A DNA stretch of 41,710 nt. Source: HGM13233 sp964478515 (GTDB lineage: Bacteria; Bacillota; Clostridia; Oscillospirales; Ruminococcaceae). Location: assembly GCA_964478515.1 (NCBI GenBank), contig CAYZIL010000021.1:1-41710 (forward strand). The letters are read 5' to 3'. The translations under genes and the position numbers were made by a program. Positions 24,247 through 32,400 of the stretch are shown here, piece by piece. Positions within the stretch are counted from its first letter, which is position 1, and every line of letters begins with the position of its first letter. The notes beneath the pieces are model-generated. The model saw only the letters and a list, made by a program, of their open reading frames with translations, did no database searches and was not told the origin of the DNA.

Positions 24247-25591
24247 AGTCATCCTGACGCATATCCAATGTTGTAAAGCGGGTGTGGGCGCCGTCCCAAT
24301 GCAGGTGGACTGTGTCGACGCTGCCGTGGCGGTTTTTGGCGACAATGCAGTCGCACTCGTCGGGATAGGGATTTTCTTCCGTCACATTTTTGTGCAGCAG
24401 CATAACGATGTCGGCGTCCTGCTCTATTGAGCCCGAGTCGCGCAAGTCTGACAGCACCGGCCGCCTTTTTTCCTTTTCGTTGCCGCGGCTCAGCTGTGAG
24501 AGCAGCAATATAGGCACGTCCAGTTCCTTCGCCATTATTTTGAACGCGCGGGTGATGTCTGAGATTTCCTGCACGCGCGACTCGCTGCGGCGGTTGCCGC
24601 CCATCAGCTGCAAATAGTCGACTACTATCAACCCCAAATTTTTGAGCCGGCGCGATTTTGCCTTAATTTCGGTAACGGAGACGCTGGAAGTGTCGTCGAT
24701 AAACAGGTTGGCGCCGGCAAGGTCGTTGGCCGACGTGACGATGCTTTTCCAGTCGGAGTCGCTCAAATTTCCCATTCGCAGCGATTCGGAACTAATACCG
24801 CCCTCGCTGCTGAGAATGCGCTCCGCCAGCTGCCGCTTGCTCATTTCCAGCGAAAAAACCGCTACGGAAATATCGTAGGCTTTTACGACGTTGCTGGCAA
24901 TATTCAGTGCAAAACTCGTTTTGCCAACGCCGGGGCGCGCCGCGAGAATTATCAAATCCGAACGGTTAAGGCCGGTCAAAAGCGAGTCGAGCCGCTCAAA
25001 TCCGGTGCGGATACCGAGATATTTTTCCCTGTCAGGTCCTGAGAGCTTATTGAGATGGTCAAGCGCCGAGATAATGACCTCGTCGAGTTTTTTCAGTTCG
25101 CCGTTATCCCGTCCTTGACGAATGGAATATATCTTTTGCTCGGCGAGATCCAACAGCGATTCCGCGCTGTCCGAGCTCTGCGAGCCGGCCGCGATTATTT
25201 CACCCGCCGCCGCAAGCAGCGAGCGCAGCAGGTATTTGTCGTATACAATGCGCGCGTAGGACGCGACGTTGGCAAGTGTCGGCACAGTTTGGGAAATGTC
25301 GTAGAGGTACACCTTGGCGGCGGCCTCGTTTTCAAATATTCCCGCCTGCGCGACCTCGTTGAGAACAGTGACAAAATCTATTGGTTTGCCGCCGCTGAAC
25401 AGCAGCAAAATAACGCGGTAAATAGCCGCGTTTTGCTCGGAATAAAAGTGTTCCGCACTGAGAATGGGTGCTACGTCGTAAAGCGTTGCCGAGTCGACAA
25501 TTGCCGCGCCCAGCACCGCCTGCTCCGCTTCAATATTACACGGCGGGTTTACGCCCATAGCCGCGATTTGTGCCGGCATTTGCTGCGCCAT
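24239..25591 (-). CDS. dnaB: replicative DNA helicase DnaB
   Basis: DnaB is the hexameric 5'-3' helicase that unwinds DNA at the replication fork and binds primase through its N-terminal domain. The 450-residue protein has the DnaB N domain (about 16-120), a linker and a RecA-like motor. Walker A is ARPGVGKTS (218-226), the Walker B region ends LIVVDYLQLM, and an arginine-finger segment follows. In Bacillus the gene is called dnaC. GGGGAG precedes ATG. It lies 11 bases after rplI and overlaps tilS/hprT, in the common order rplI-dnaB. No intein is present in the ATPase motifs. Confidence 0.96.
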   Translation of the reverse strand: MAQQMPAQIAAMGVNPPCNIEAEQAVLGAAIVDSATLYDVAPILSAEHFYSEQNAAIYRVILLLFSGGKPIDFVTVLNEVAQAGIFENEAAAKVYLYDISQTVPTLANVASYARIVYDKYLLRSLLAAAGEIIAAGSQSSDSAESLLDLAEQKIYSIRQGRDNGELKKLDEVIISALDHLNKLSGPDREKYLGIRTGFERLDSLLTGLNRSDLIILAARPGVGKTSFALNIASNVVKAYDISVAVFSLEMSKRQLAERILSSEGGISSESLRMGNLSDSDWKSIVTSANDLAGANLFIDDTSSVSVTEIKAKSRRLKNLGLIVVDYLQLMGGNRRSESRVQEISDITRAFKIMAKELDVPILLLSQLSRGNEKEKRRPVLSDLRDSGSIEQDADIVMLLHKNVTEENPYPDECDCIVAKNRHGSVDTVHLHWDGAHTRFTTLDMRQDDYE

Positions 25592-25602
25592 ATCGGCTCC
25601 CC

Positions 25603-26046
25603 TTAGTCGTTTATCTTAACTGTCACCGTGGCGGTGACGTCGGTGTGCACTTTGAGCTCTACGTGGTAGTCGCCTACGGTTTTTATGTCGCCGTCGAGAT
25701 TAATTTTGCGGCGGTCAACCGTTTGTCCCAGCTGCTCTTTTATAGCAGTCGCAATCTCCTTGGCAGTCACGGCGCCGAACAGTTTCCCGGACTCGCCGCT
25801 GCGCGCGGTAATCGTCACCGTTTTGCCGTCTATGGCCGCGGCGGTTTCCTTGGCGGATTGCAGATCCTGCGCGGCGTGGTAATCGCGGGCGCTGCGCTGC
25901 GATTCGACCTCGTTCACCGCTGAGGCGTTGGCCTCGCGAACCTTGCCGCGCGGCAGCAAAAAGTTGCGCGCGTAACCGTCGGAAACGTTGACAATGTCGC
26001 CCTTCTTGCCGGTACCCTTAATATCTTCATTCAAAACTACTTTCAT
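25603..26046 (-). CDS. rplI: 50S ribosomal protein bL9
   Basis: bL9 binds 23S rRNA at the base of the L1 stalk and helps maintain reading frame. The start MKVVLNEDIKGTGKKGDIVNVSDGYARN... follows the family pattern (the conserved GxxGxxxxVxxGYARNxLxP motif), and 147 residues is the normal length. I chose ATG 26046 because GGAGGAG precedes it; the longer frame to 26088 adds an unrelated leader. It lies 10 bases after gdpP and 11 before dnaB, the usual Firmicutes order gdpP-rplI-dnaB. Confidence 0.97.
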   Translation of the reverse strand: MKVVLNEDIKGTGKKGDIVNVSDGYARNFLLPRGKVREANASAVNEVESQRSARDYHAAQDLQSAKETAAAIDGKTVTITARSGESGKLFGAVTAKEIATAIKEQLGQTVDRRKINLDGDIKTVGDYHVELKVHTDVTATVTVKIND

Positions 26047-26056
26047 GACTCTCCTC

Positions 26057-28039
26057 CTATTCGGCGACAGCGCGAACATTGCTGTCAAGGTATTTGTCTA
26101 TTGCGGCGATAATTACCGGCTCCAGCTCAGCGAGCGTGACGTCGCGCAGCTGTGCGCCGGCCATAGTCTGGTGGCCGCCGCCGCCCATGTTTTCCATTAT
26201 AAGCTGCACGTTGTAAACGCCCAGCGAGCGCGCCGACACAAAAGCCACCCCGTCCTTTATGTAAGAAACAATAGAGGCGTGCACGCCCTCAATGCACAGC
26301 AGATCGTCTGCTGCTTGCGGCGCCGCAATAAGGTGCAGCGGCGGCAGGTCGTCGGCAATAACTATGGCGCAGCCGCGGTAAACCGACGCTCGCGAGACCA
26401 ATTGGGATTTAATTGTGTAAGTCTCCAGGTCCGACGCGAACATCATTTTCGCCTCGGTCGGTTCGGCGCCGCGGCGGCGCAGGTAGGCACAGGCCTCAAA
26501 CGTGCGCACATTTGTGCGCACCGAAAGCTGTTTTGTGTCCAGCATTATGCCGGCTAACAGCGCCACAGCCTCGAATTTATTTATCTGTTCGCTGTCGACG
26601 GCAATATATTGCAGCAGCTCGGTGACCATCTCGCAGCAGCTGGACGCGTAGGGCTCGTGGTAAAAGAGCACGGCGCGGTCAATATGACCGACCATCTTGC
26701 GGTGGTGGTCTATGAGTACTATCTCGTCGACCATCTGCATTATTTCCGGCACTTCCAGGCGCTTTTCCATCTGGGTGTCCAGCAATATCAGCAGCGTGCC
26801 CTCGTTGACAAGCGACTTAGCCTCGTGCGGCGACACGAAAAGTTCGCCGGCGCCGTGTTCGCGCATAAGGTTTATTAGCGGCATTGCCAGCGTGGTCTTC
26901 TCGTCGCAGATAATGCGCGACTTTACCCCGCAGGCCGTGCACGCCCTTGTCAGACCGACAGCCGCGCCGATAGAGTCAAGATCAGACATGCGGTGGCCCA
27001 TTATCAGCACATTTCCGGCCTCGCATATGACATTGGCCAATGCCGAGGCGATAGTGCGCGCCTTGACGCGGGTGCGCCGCTCTACTTCGCGGTTGACGCC
27101 GCCGAAAAACGTAAACTCCTTGCCGACTTTTACTGCTGCTTGGTCGCCGCCGCGGCCCAGCGCCATGTCGAGCGCCGCGCGCGCATAAAGCTGGTTTTCA
27201 TACAGCGAGCGCGCCCCCTTGCCGGCGCCGATAGACAGCGTCAGCGACACCCCGGCAGAATTTATCTGGCGTATTTTGTCTAAAACCTCAAAGCGGTTTT
27301 CCGCTATTTTGTGGAAATGCTGCTCTTCAATAACGGCAAAATACGTTGTGGGCGACAGTTTTTTTAGCACGCCGTTGGTGGCATTTATAAAGTCTTCCAG
27401 CACGCGGTCGGCACTGGCCAGAATCGCCGACTTGTCGCTGTCGCGCGCGCCGGCCATAACCTCGTCGTAATTATCCAGCGCGAACAAGAGCACACACGGG
27501 CGGGTATTTACGTATTCTGTCGCGGTGCGGTTTAGTTCAGTGTCCTCGCTGAAAACCGACATATAGACCTGTTCTTTGCCGCTGGAATAGAAGCTGGAGC
27601 GCACTATATAGTGGCGCTTGGCTATCTCAAACCCCTGCCCGAATCCGTTGCAGCAGCTTTCGGCGCTGAAGTTGGGGATTATCGTGTCGATGCGCTCAAA
27701 ATAGACCTTATCTCCGCTGAGCAGCTCGTCGCGAAAACAGTCGTTGTACCACAGCACGTTGCCGCCGGTGTCGGTAATAAGAATTGGCATTTGCAGCTGC
27801 CCGAGCGAAGAACGCTGCGCGGCGCTGACGCTGGAGTCGCTGCCGACAAACAGGTTTTGGACGCGAGAGCGCAGCGAAAAAGCGTCAAAAATCAGTGTAA
27901 GCATTATTACAAGCACACTGCCCAGCGCCACAAAAAACAGTCTCAGGTCGACAAACGCCAAGACGACACAAAGAACCACATTCACGAGCAGCGCGGCGAC
28001 AAGAATAACTTTTTGCGAAATATCGCGATGCTTTCCCAT
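26057..28039 (-). CDS. gdpP: c-di-AMP phosphodiesterase GdpP (DHH family)
   Basis: GdpP (YybT) hydrolyses cyclic di-AMP and so affects osmotic balance and cell-wall stress responses. The 660-residue protein has two N-terminal membrane helices (about 8-28 and 31-52) and a PAS-like domain (about 75-165). A degenerate GGDEF domain follows (about 170-305); it lacks a GGDEF motif. The DHH/DHHA1 phosphodiesterase module carries GHRMSDLD at 348-355 and DHH at 444-446. The frame can start four codons earlier at GTG, but that GTG is part of the GGAGGTG ribosome binding site, so ATG 28039 is preferred. It follows rnj closely, which puts two RNA/nucleotide-turnover genes in one transcript. Confidence 0.93.
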   Translation of the reverse strand: MGKHRDISQKVILVAALLVNVVLCVVLAFVDLRLFFVALGSVLVIMLTLIFDAFSLRSRVQNLFVGSDSSVSAAQRSSLGQLQMPILITDTGGNVLWYNDCFRDELLSGDKVYFERIDTIIPNFSAESCCNGFGQGFEIAKRHYIVRSSFYSSGKEQVYMSVFSEDTELNRTATEYVNTRPCVLLFALDNYDEVMAGARDSDKSAILASADRVLEDFINATNGVLKKLSPTTYFAVIEEQHFHKIAENRFEVLDKIRQINSAGVSLTLSIGAGKGARSLYENQLYARAALDMALGRGGDQAAVKVGKEFTFFGGVNREVERRTRVKARTIASALANVICEAGNVLIMGHRMSDLDSIGAAVGLTRACTACGVKSRIICDEKTTLAMPLINLMREHGAGELFVSPHEAKSLVNEGTLLILLDTQMEKRLEVPEIMQMVDEIVLIDHHRKMVGHIDRAVLFYHEPYASSCCEMVTELLQYIAVDSEQINKFEAVALLAGIMLDTKQLSVRTNVRTFEACAYLRRRGAEPTEAKMMFASDLETYTIKSQLVSRASVYRGCAIVIADDLPPLHLIAAPQAADDLLCIEGVHASIVSYIKDGVAFVSARSLGVYNVQLIMENMGGGGHQTMAGAQLRDVTLAELEPVIIAAIDKYLDSNVRAVAE

Positions 28040-28064
28040 TTTATAGCTCACCTCCGCTTGGGCG

Positions 28065-30047
28065 TCAGACCTCCATGATTACCGGCAGAATCATCGGCGA
28101 GCGCTTGGTGCGCTGATACATCAGTTCGCTGAGAGCCTCTCGGATTTTAATTTTTATTTCCGGCCAATCGCGCACCGAGGTAACGCTGCTGCGGCCGAGC
28201 AGCTCAACAATAGTGCGCCGTGCCTCTTCCATTAGCTGTTCGGCCTCACGCACATAAACAAACCCGCGCGAAATAATATCGGGGCCGGAAATAAGCTCGC
28301 CGGTCTTGCTGTCAAGCGAAACCACGGCGACAATAAGGCCGTCCTGAGCAAGATGCTTGCGGTCGCGCAGCACAATGCTGCCGACATCACCGACGCCTAT
28401 GCCGTCGACAAGCACTCGCCCTGAGGGCACCGTTTCCGCGCCGCTGGCGCAACCTGCCGCAGACAGCGAAATAACGTTGCCGATTTCGGGAATAATTATA
28501 TTGTTTTTGTCTATTCCCATGTCCTCGGCAAGGCGCGCATTCTTCATCAAATGCTTATACTCGCCGTGGATGGGGATATAGTATTTCGGGTGGACCAGGT
28601 CGATCATCGTCTTTATCTCCTCCTGACAGGCATGGCCGGAGACGTGGACGTCGTACATGGACTCGTAGATGACCTCGCTGCCAAGCTTTAGCAGCGAATT
28701 TATGGTCTTGTTTACCGAGGTCTCGTTGCCCGGTATCGGTGTCGCCGAAATAATAATAATGTCGTTGGGTGTAATAGACACCTGGCGGTGCGTGCCAGCC
28801 GCCATGCGTGAGAGCGCCGAGAGCGGCTCGCCCTGGCTGCCGGTCGTAATGATTATCAGCTGGTCGTCGCGGTACTTGTTGATTTCGCTGATGTCAATCA
28901 GCACACCCTCGTTGATTTTCAAGTAGCCGAGCTCGGCGGCAATTTCGGTGTAGTTAATTACGCTGCGGCCGGACAGCGCCACCTTGCGGCCGTTGCGGCT
29001 AGCCACGTTGAATATCTGCTGGATGCGCTGAATGTTTGACGCGAACGAGGCAATTATTATGCGCTGCCGCTGCGCCTTGTTGACGAGCATGTCGAAAGTG
29101 TTGCCGACCGTGCGCTCTGTGTGGGTATAGCCGGGCCGTTCGGCGTTGGTAGAGTCGGTAAGCAGCGCCAGCACTCCCTTTTCGCCGTACTCGCCGAAAC
29201 GCGGCAGGTTTATGACCCTGTCGGAAATGGGCGTATAGTCAATTTTGAAGTCGCCGGTGTGGATTACCGTACCAGCACCGCAGGTAATTGCAAAGGCTGT
29301 GGCGTCGGGGATGGAATGGTTGACATTGATTGACTCCAGCGAGAAGGCGCCGAGTTTGATGGTCTGGCCGAAGGAGATAACATTGAGGTTGAGACCGGTT
29401 ATCTCCGGAAACTCTTTGAATTTTGCTTTGATAAGACCGATGGTCAGCTTTGTGGCATAAACGGGTATGCTGATGTCGCGCAGAAAATACGGCAACGCGC
29501 CGATGTGGTCCTCGTGGCCGTGCGTTATTACCATACCGCGAATGCGGCTGCGGTTGTTGAGCAGATAGGTGAAGTCTGGTATGACAATATCGACACCCAG
29601 CAGTTCGTCGTCGGGGAACTTCAAGCCGCAGTCGACAATAATAATGTCGCCGGCGTACTCGTACACCGTCATGTTTTTGCCGACCTCGCCCAGACCGCCG
29701 AGCGGTATTATGCGCAGCGTTTCGCCTGCCGGCGCCTTGGCATTCTTTTTCTTGTTGGTTGCAACTTTAGCGACCGCCGCGTTTGCGCGTGCGTCGCTGT
29801 GAAAATTGGTATTTTGCGCGCCCTGAGTTGCTTTTTTGGCCGCGGGTTTCTTTTTTATTCCGCGGCTGCGGCGGTTATCGCTCTTTTGAGCGGCGCCCTT
29901 GTTGTCAGACTTGGTCTGACGGGTTTTGCCGGCTGTTTTGCCGGCTGCGGCGCTTTTTTCCGCCGCCGCCGGTTTGGTCGCCGGCGCATTTTGGGTTATT
30001 TTCGCGTACAGCTTGGCGCTGTCCGGAAAACTGTTGTTGTTTGACAT
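28065..30047 (-). CDS. rnj: ribonuclease J with long N-terminal extension
   Basis: RNase J is a metallo-beta-lactamase/beta-CASP ribonuclease with 5'-exonuclease and endonuclease activity, central to mRNA decay in Firmicutes. The zinc motif HGHEDH (176-181) and the downstream beta-CASP and C-terminal domains are present. The catalytic core starts near residue 110. Before it lies a Lys/Ala/Gln-rich, probably disordered, basic extension of about 105 residues that Bacillus RNase J1 lacks; it could bind RNA. GGAGG precedes ATG 30047. It is the first gene of a six-gene operon with a clear promoter and a leader hairpin. One rnj gene is seen here; a paralogue elsewhere cannot be excluded. Confidence 0.93.
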   Translation of the reverse strand: MSNNNSFPDSAKLYAKITQNAPATKPAAAEKSAAAGKTAGKTRQTKSDNKGAAQKSDNRRSRGIKKKPAAKKATQGAQNTNFHSDARANAAVAKVATNKKKNAKAPAGETLRIIPLGGLGEVGKNMTVYEYAGDIIIVDCGLKFPDDELLGVDIVIPDFTYLLNNRSRIRGMVITHGHEDHIGALPYFLRDISIPVYATKLTIGLIKAKFKEFPEITGLNLNVISFGQTIKLGAFSLESINVNHSIPDATAFAITCGAGTVIHTGDFKIDYTPISDRVINLPRFGEYGEKGVLALLTDSTNAERPGYTHTERTVGNTFDMLVNKAQRQRIIIASFASNIQRIQQIFNVASRNGRKVALSGRSVINYTEIAAELGYLKINEGVLIDISEINKYRDDQLIIITTGSQGEPLSALSRMAAGTHRQVSITPNDIIIISATPIPGNETSVNKTINSLLKLGSEVIYESMYDVHVSGHACQEEIKTMIDLVHPKYYIPIHGEYKHLMKNARLAEDMGIDKNNIIIPEIGNVISLSAAGCASGAETVPSGRVLVDGIGVGDVGSIVLRDRKHLAQDGLIVAVVSLDSKTGELISGPDIISRGFVYVREAEQLMEEARRTIVELLGRSSVTSVRDWPEIKIKIREALSELMYQRTKRSPMILPVIMEV

Positions 30048-30074
30048 AAATCCTCCGAAAGTAATATAAAGTCC

Positions 30075-30096
30075 AGCCTGTCGTTGCCGACAAGCT
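30075..30096 (-). other. GNRA tetraloop hairpin in rnj leader
   Basis: On the minus strand a 9-bp stem (with one G-U pair) closes a GCAA tetraloop, about 35 bases after the predicted start and about 28 bases before the coding region. No T-run follows, so it is not a terminator. A stable leader hairpin could affect mRNA decay or RNase J autocontrol. Confidence 0.5.
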
Positions 30097-30136
30097 AAAC
30101 TGATGGTAAATTTTTCACGTTCAACATCTTTATAAG

Positions 30137-30165
30137 ATTGTACTTTTATATTATTACAAAGTCAA
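30137..30165 (-). promoter_or_regulatory. sigma-A promoter for rnj-gdpP-rplI-dnaB-tilS/hprT-ftsH
   Basis: On the minus strand TTGACT (30160-30165) and TACAAT (30137-30142) are 17 bases apart. The leader would be about 85 bases long. It is divergent from the rnhA promoter. Confidence 0.75.
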
Positions 30166-30215
30166 GGACTAACTTACCGCTCCCACGGGCGGTTTATTTT
30201 CCGCCGCGATTATAG

Positions 30216-30221
30216 TATAAT
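30216..30221 (+). promoter_or_regulatory. -10 element for rnhA
   Basis: A perfect TATAAT (30216-30221) precedes rnhA, with only a weak -35 (TTTATT-like) upstream. The leader would be very short, with the ribosome binding site GAGGTGG directly after the predicted start. Confidence 0.5.
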
Positions 30222-30240
30222 TTGCTGCGAGAGGTGGATT

Positions 30241-30684
30241 ATGCTTAAACTTGTCAACATTTACACCGACGGTGCTTGCAGCGGCAACCCCGGCGGCGGC
30301 GGTTGGGCTGCCGTTTTGGACTACATGGGGCACGAAAAGGTCTTGTGCGGCGGCGACGCGCCCACTACCAACAACCGCATGGAGCTTACCGCTGTTATTG
30401 AGGCGCTTGCGGCGCTAAACGAGCGCTGCAGCGTTGTCGTTTACAGCGACTCAAAATATGTCGTAGACGCCGTAGAAAAAGGTTGGGCGCGCTCGTGGCG
30501 CCAGCACGACTGGATAAAGTCGGACAAAAAGCCGGCGCTGAACGCCGATCTCTGGCAGCGCTTGCTGGAGCTTGCCGACTACCACAAGGTGCGTTTTGAG
30601 TGGATAAAAGGTCACAATGAGCACCCGCAAAACGAGCGCTGCGACAAACTTGCCGTGGAGCAATCAAAAAAATATTCAAAATAA
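30241..30684 (+). CDS. rnhA: ribonuclease HI
   Basis: RNase HI cuts the RNA strand of RNA-DNA hybrids during replication and R-loop removal. The 147-residue protein has the catalytic acidic residues in their usual contexts: Asp in YTDGACSGNPG, Glu in NRMELTAV, Asp in YSDSKYV, and a final Asp in ERCDKLA. The basic handle region (WARSWRQHDW) is also present, as in E. coli RNase HI. GAGGTGG precedes the ATG. It is the first plus-strand gene after a divergent promoter region and appears monocistronic, with nifS having its own promoter 13 bases after the stop. Confidence 0.95.
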   Translation: MLKLVNIYTDGACSGNPGGGGWAAVLDYMGHEKVLCGGDAPTTNNRMELTAVIEALAALNERCSVVVYSDSKYVVDAVEKGWARSWRQHDWIKSDKKPALNADLWQRLLELADYHKVRFEWIKGHNEHPQNERCDKLAVEQSKKYSK

Positions 30685-30696
30685 ACGCTCTGCATG

Positions 30697-30725
30697 TTAC
30701 AAACTATACCATTTTGGTATATTAT
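30697..30725 (+). promoter_or_regulatory. promoter of nifS operon with internal dyad
   Basis: TTACAA (30697-30702) and TATTAT (30720-30725) are 17 bases apart. The spacer and the edge of the -10 hold the dyad TATACCA-TTT-TGGTATA (30705-30721), a likely repressor or Fe-S sensor site. The regulator is not in the window. Confidence 0.55.
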
Positions 30726-30727
30726 GA

Positions 30728-30752
30728 TTTTGGCCGAAACTTTCGGCCAAAA
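30728..30752 (+). other. inverted repeat in nifS 5' leader
   Basis: Two exact 12-base arms (30728-30739 and 30741-30752) flank one base and can form an 11-bp hairpin. The end of the right arm contacts the ribosome binding site AAGGAG (30751-30756). It may act as an RNA switch or as a DNA operator. Confidence 0.5.
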
Positions 30753-30767
30753 GGAGCAATTTAGAAA

Positions 30768-31964
30768 ATGAGCGACAAAATATATGCGGACAACGCCGCC
30801 ACTACCCCGGTGAGCGAAACCGCCGTTATGGCAATGCTGCCCTATTTCACCGAGCGCTTCGGCAACCCCAGCGCAATGTATTCCCTGGGCAGCGAGGCTA
30901 AGCAGGCACTCGAGCAAGCGCGCGGCCAGATTGCCGCGGCACTCAATTGCGAGCCCGGCGAAATATATTTTACCTCCTGCGGCACCGAATCCGACAACTG
31001 GGCCATAAAAGGCGCGGCGCGGCGCGGGCTTGCCCGGGGCAAAAACCATATAATTACCAGCGCTATTGAGCACCACGCCGTGCTGCACAGCTGTGCGGCG
31101 CTGGAAAAACAGGGTTTTTCCGTTACATACCTGCCGGTCGACAGCTGCGGACTGGTGAACCCCGACGACGTGCGCCGCGCCGTAACCGACAAGACGGCGC
31201 TGGTCAGCATTATGTACGCGAACAACGAAATAGGCACAATTGAACCAATTGCCGAAATAGGCGCCGTCTGCCGCGAACTGGGTGTTCCCTTTCACACCGA
31301 TGCAGTTCAGGCTTTCGGCAACGTGCCCATAGACATCGGCGCTCAAAACATCGATATGCTCTCGCTGTCCGGCCACAAGTTCAACGCGCCGAAGGGCGTC
31401 GGCGCGCTTTATATCCGCCGCGGAAATAAGCTTGAAAACTTTATGGACGGCGGCGCGCAGGAACAACAGCGCCGCGCCGGCACGGAAAACGTGCCCTATA
31501 TTGTCGCCATGGGCGCCGCTGCGCAGCACGCCGTCGCTGTAATGGAAGAAAAAACGGCTTTAGAGCGCCGCTTGCGCGACGCAACAATAGACGGACTGTT
31601 GAAAATAAGCCATTCACGGCTTAACGGCGCGCGCGACAAGCGGCTGCCCGGCAATGTCAACGTCTCTTTCGAGGGCATTGAGGGCGAGTCTATGCTGCTG
31701 CTGCTGAACATGGCCGGTATTGCCGCCAGTTCCGGTTCTGCGTGCGCGTCCGGTTCGCTCGACCCCAGCCACGTTTTGCTGGCAATCGGTCTGCCGGCGG
31801 AAGTCGCACACGGCTCGCTGCGAATCACCTACGGCGCGCAAAACACGCAGCAGGACGTAAACTGTATTGTAGAGAATGTCACCAAAATAGTCGCAAAACT
31901 GCGCGACATGTCGCCGGTGTGGGAAAAAATTGTCGCCGCCGACAATGCAAAGAAGGAGAAGTAA
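30768..31964 (+). CDS. nifS: cysteine desulfurase NifS/IscS
   Basis: This PLP-dependent enzyme takes sulfur from cysteine as a persulfide and supplies it for Fe-S clusters and tRNA thiolation. The 398-residue protein has the PLP lysine Lys204 (SGHKFNAPKG) and the persulfide-forming Cys326 in the long flexible loop SSGSACASG, which marks the IscS/NifS group rather than SufS. AAGGAG lies 11 bases before ATG, a little far. It is followed by iscU after one base and then mnmA, so all the sulfur relay for 2-thiouridine is in one operon. The promoter and leader both carry dyads. Confidence 0.95.
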   Translation: MSDKIYADNAATTPVSETAVMAMLPYFTERFGNPSAMYSLGSEAKQALEQARGQIAAALNCEPGEIYFTSCGTESDNWAIKGAARRGLARGKNHIITSAIEHHAVLHSCAALEKQGFSVTYLPVDSCGLVNPDDVRRAVTDKTALVSIMYANNEIGTIEPIAEIGAVCRELGVPFHTDAVQAFGNVPIDIGAQNIDMLSLSGHKFNAPKGVGALYIRRGNKLENFMDGGAQEQQRRAGTENVPYIVAMGAAAQHAVAVMEEKTALERRLRDATIDGLLKISHSRLNGARDKRLPGNVNVSFEGIEGESMLLLLNMAGIAASSGSACASGSLDPSHVLLAIGLPAEVAHGSLRITYGAQNTQQDVNCIVENVTKIVAKLRDMSPVWEKIVAADNAKKEK

Positions 31965-31965
31965 A

Positions 31966-32400
31966 ATGTACAGTGAAAAAGTTATGGATCATTTCAGCAA
32001 TCCGCGCAACGTCGGCGAAATAGCTGACGCCGACGGCGTCGGCGAAGTCGGCAACCCGGTGTGCGGCGACATAATGAAAATGTACCTGAAAACTGACGGC
32101 GACGTTATTACCGACGTAAAGTTCAAGACTTTTGGTTGCGGCGCCGCCATCGCCACCAGCTCCATGGCTACGGAACTGATTAAGGGCAAGACCATTGCCG
32201 AGGCGCTGACACTGACCAACAAGGCCGTTATGGACGCGCTGGACGGTTTACCGCCCGTCAAGGTTCACTGCTCGGTACTTGCCGAGCAGGCTGTCAAGTC
32301 GGCGCTGTCTGACTACTACCGCCGCCGCGGTATAGACCCGCTGCCGATAGTCGGCGAGATTAGCGAGTGCGACGCTTGCCATATGCACGATGGCCAGTAA
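31966..32400 (+). CDS. iscU: Fe-S cluster scaffold protein IscU/NifU N-domain
   Basis: IscU assembles nascent Fe-S clusters using sulfur from the desulfurase encoded just before it. The 144-residue protein retains the three ligand cysteines Cys33 (NPVCGD), Cys58 (FGCGAA) and Cys102 (VHCSVLAEQAV), plus Asp35. A short C-terminal tail contains another CxxC-like ECDACH segment not found in E. coli IscU but common in clostridial NifU-like proteins. ATG 31966 follows GGAG and starts one base after the nifS stop; the longer frame would overlap nifS. The 3' end overlaps the mnmA start by 11 bases. Confidence 0.95.
   Translation: MYSEKVMDHFSNPRNVGEIADADGVGEVGNPVCGDIMKMYLKTDGDVITDVKFKTFGCGAAIATSSMATELIKGKTIAEALTLTNKAVMDALDGLPPVKVHCSVLAEQAVKSALSDYYRRRGIDPLPIVGEISECDACHMHDGQ

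Noticed and set aside
24247..24345. Upstream extension of tilS/hprT
   Set aside because: It lies wholly inside dnaB and adds residues unlike any TilS N terminus.
30612..31529. 305-codon minus-strand open frame opposite nifS
   Set aside because: nifS is certain on the plus strand; the antisense frame has no motif or start signal.
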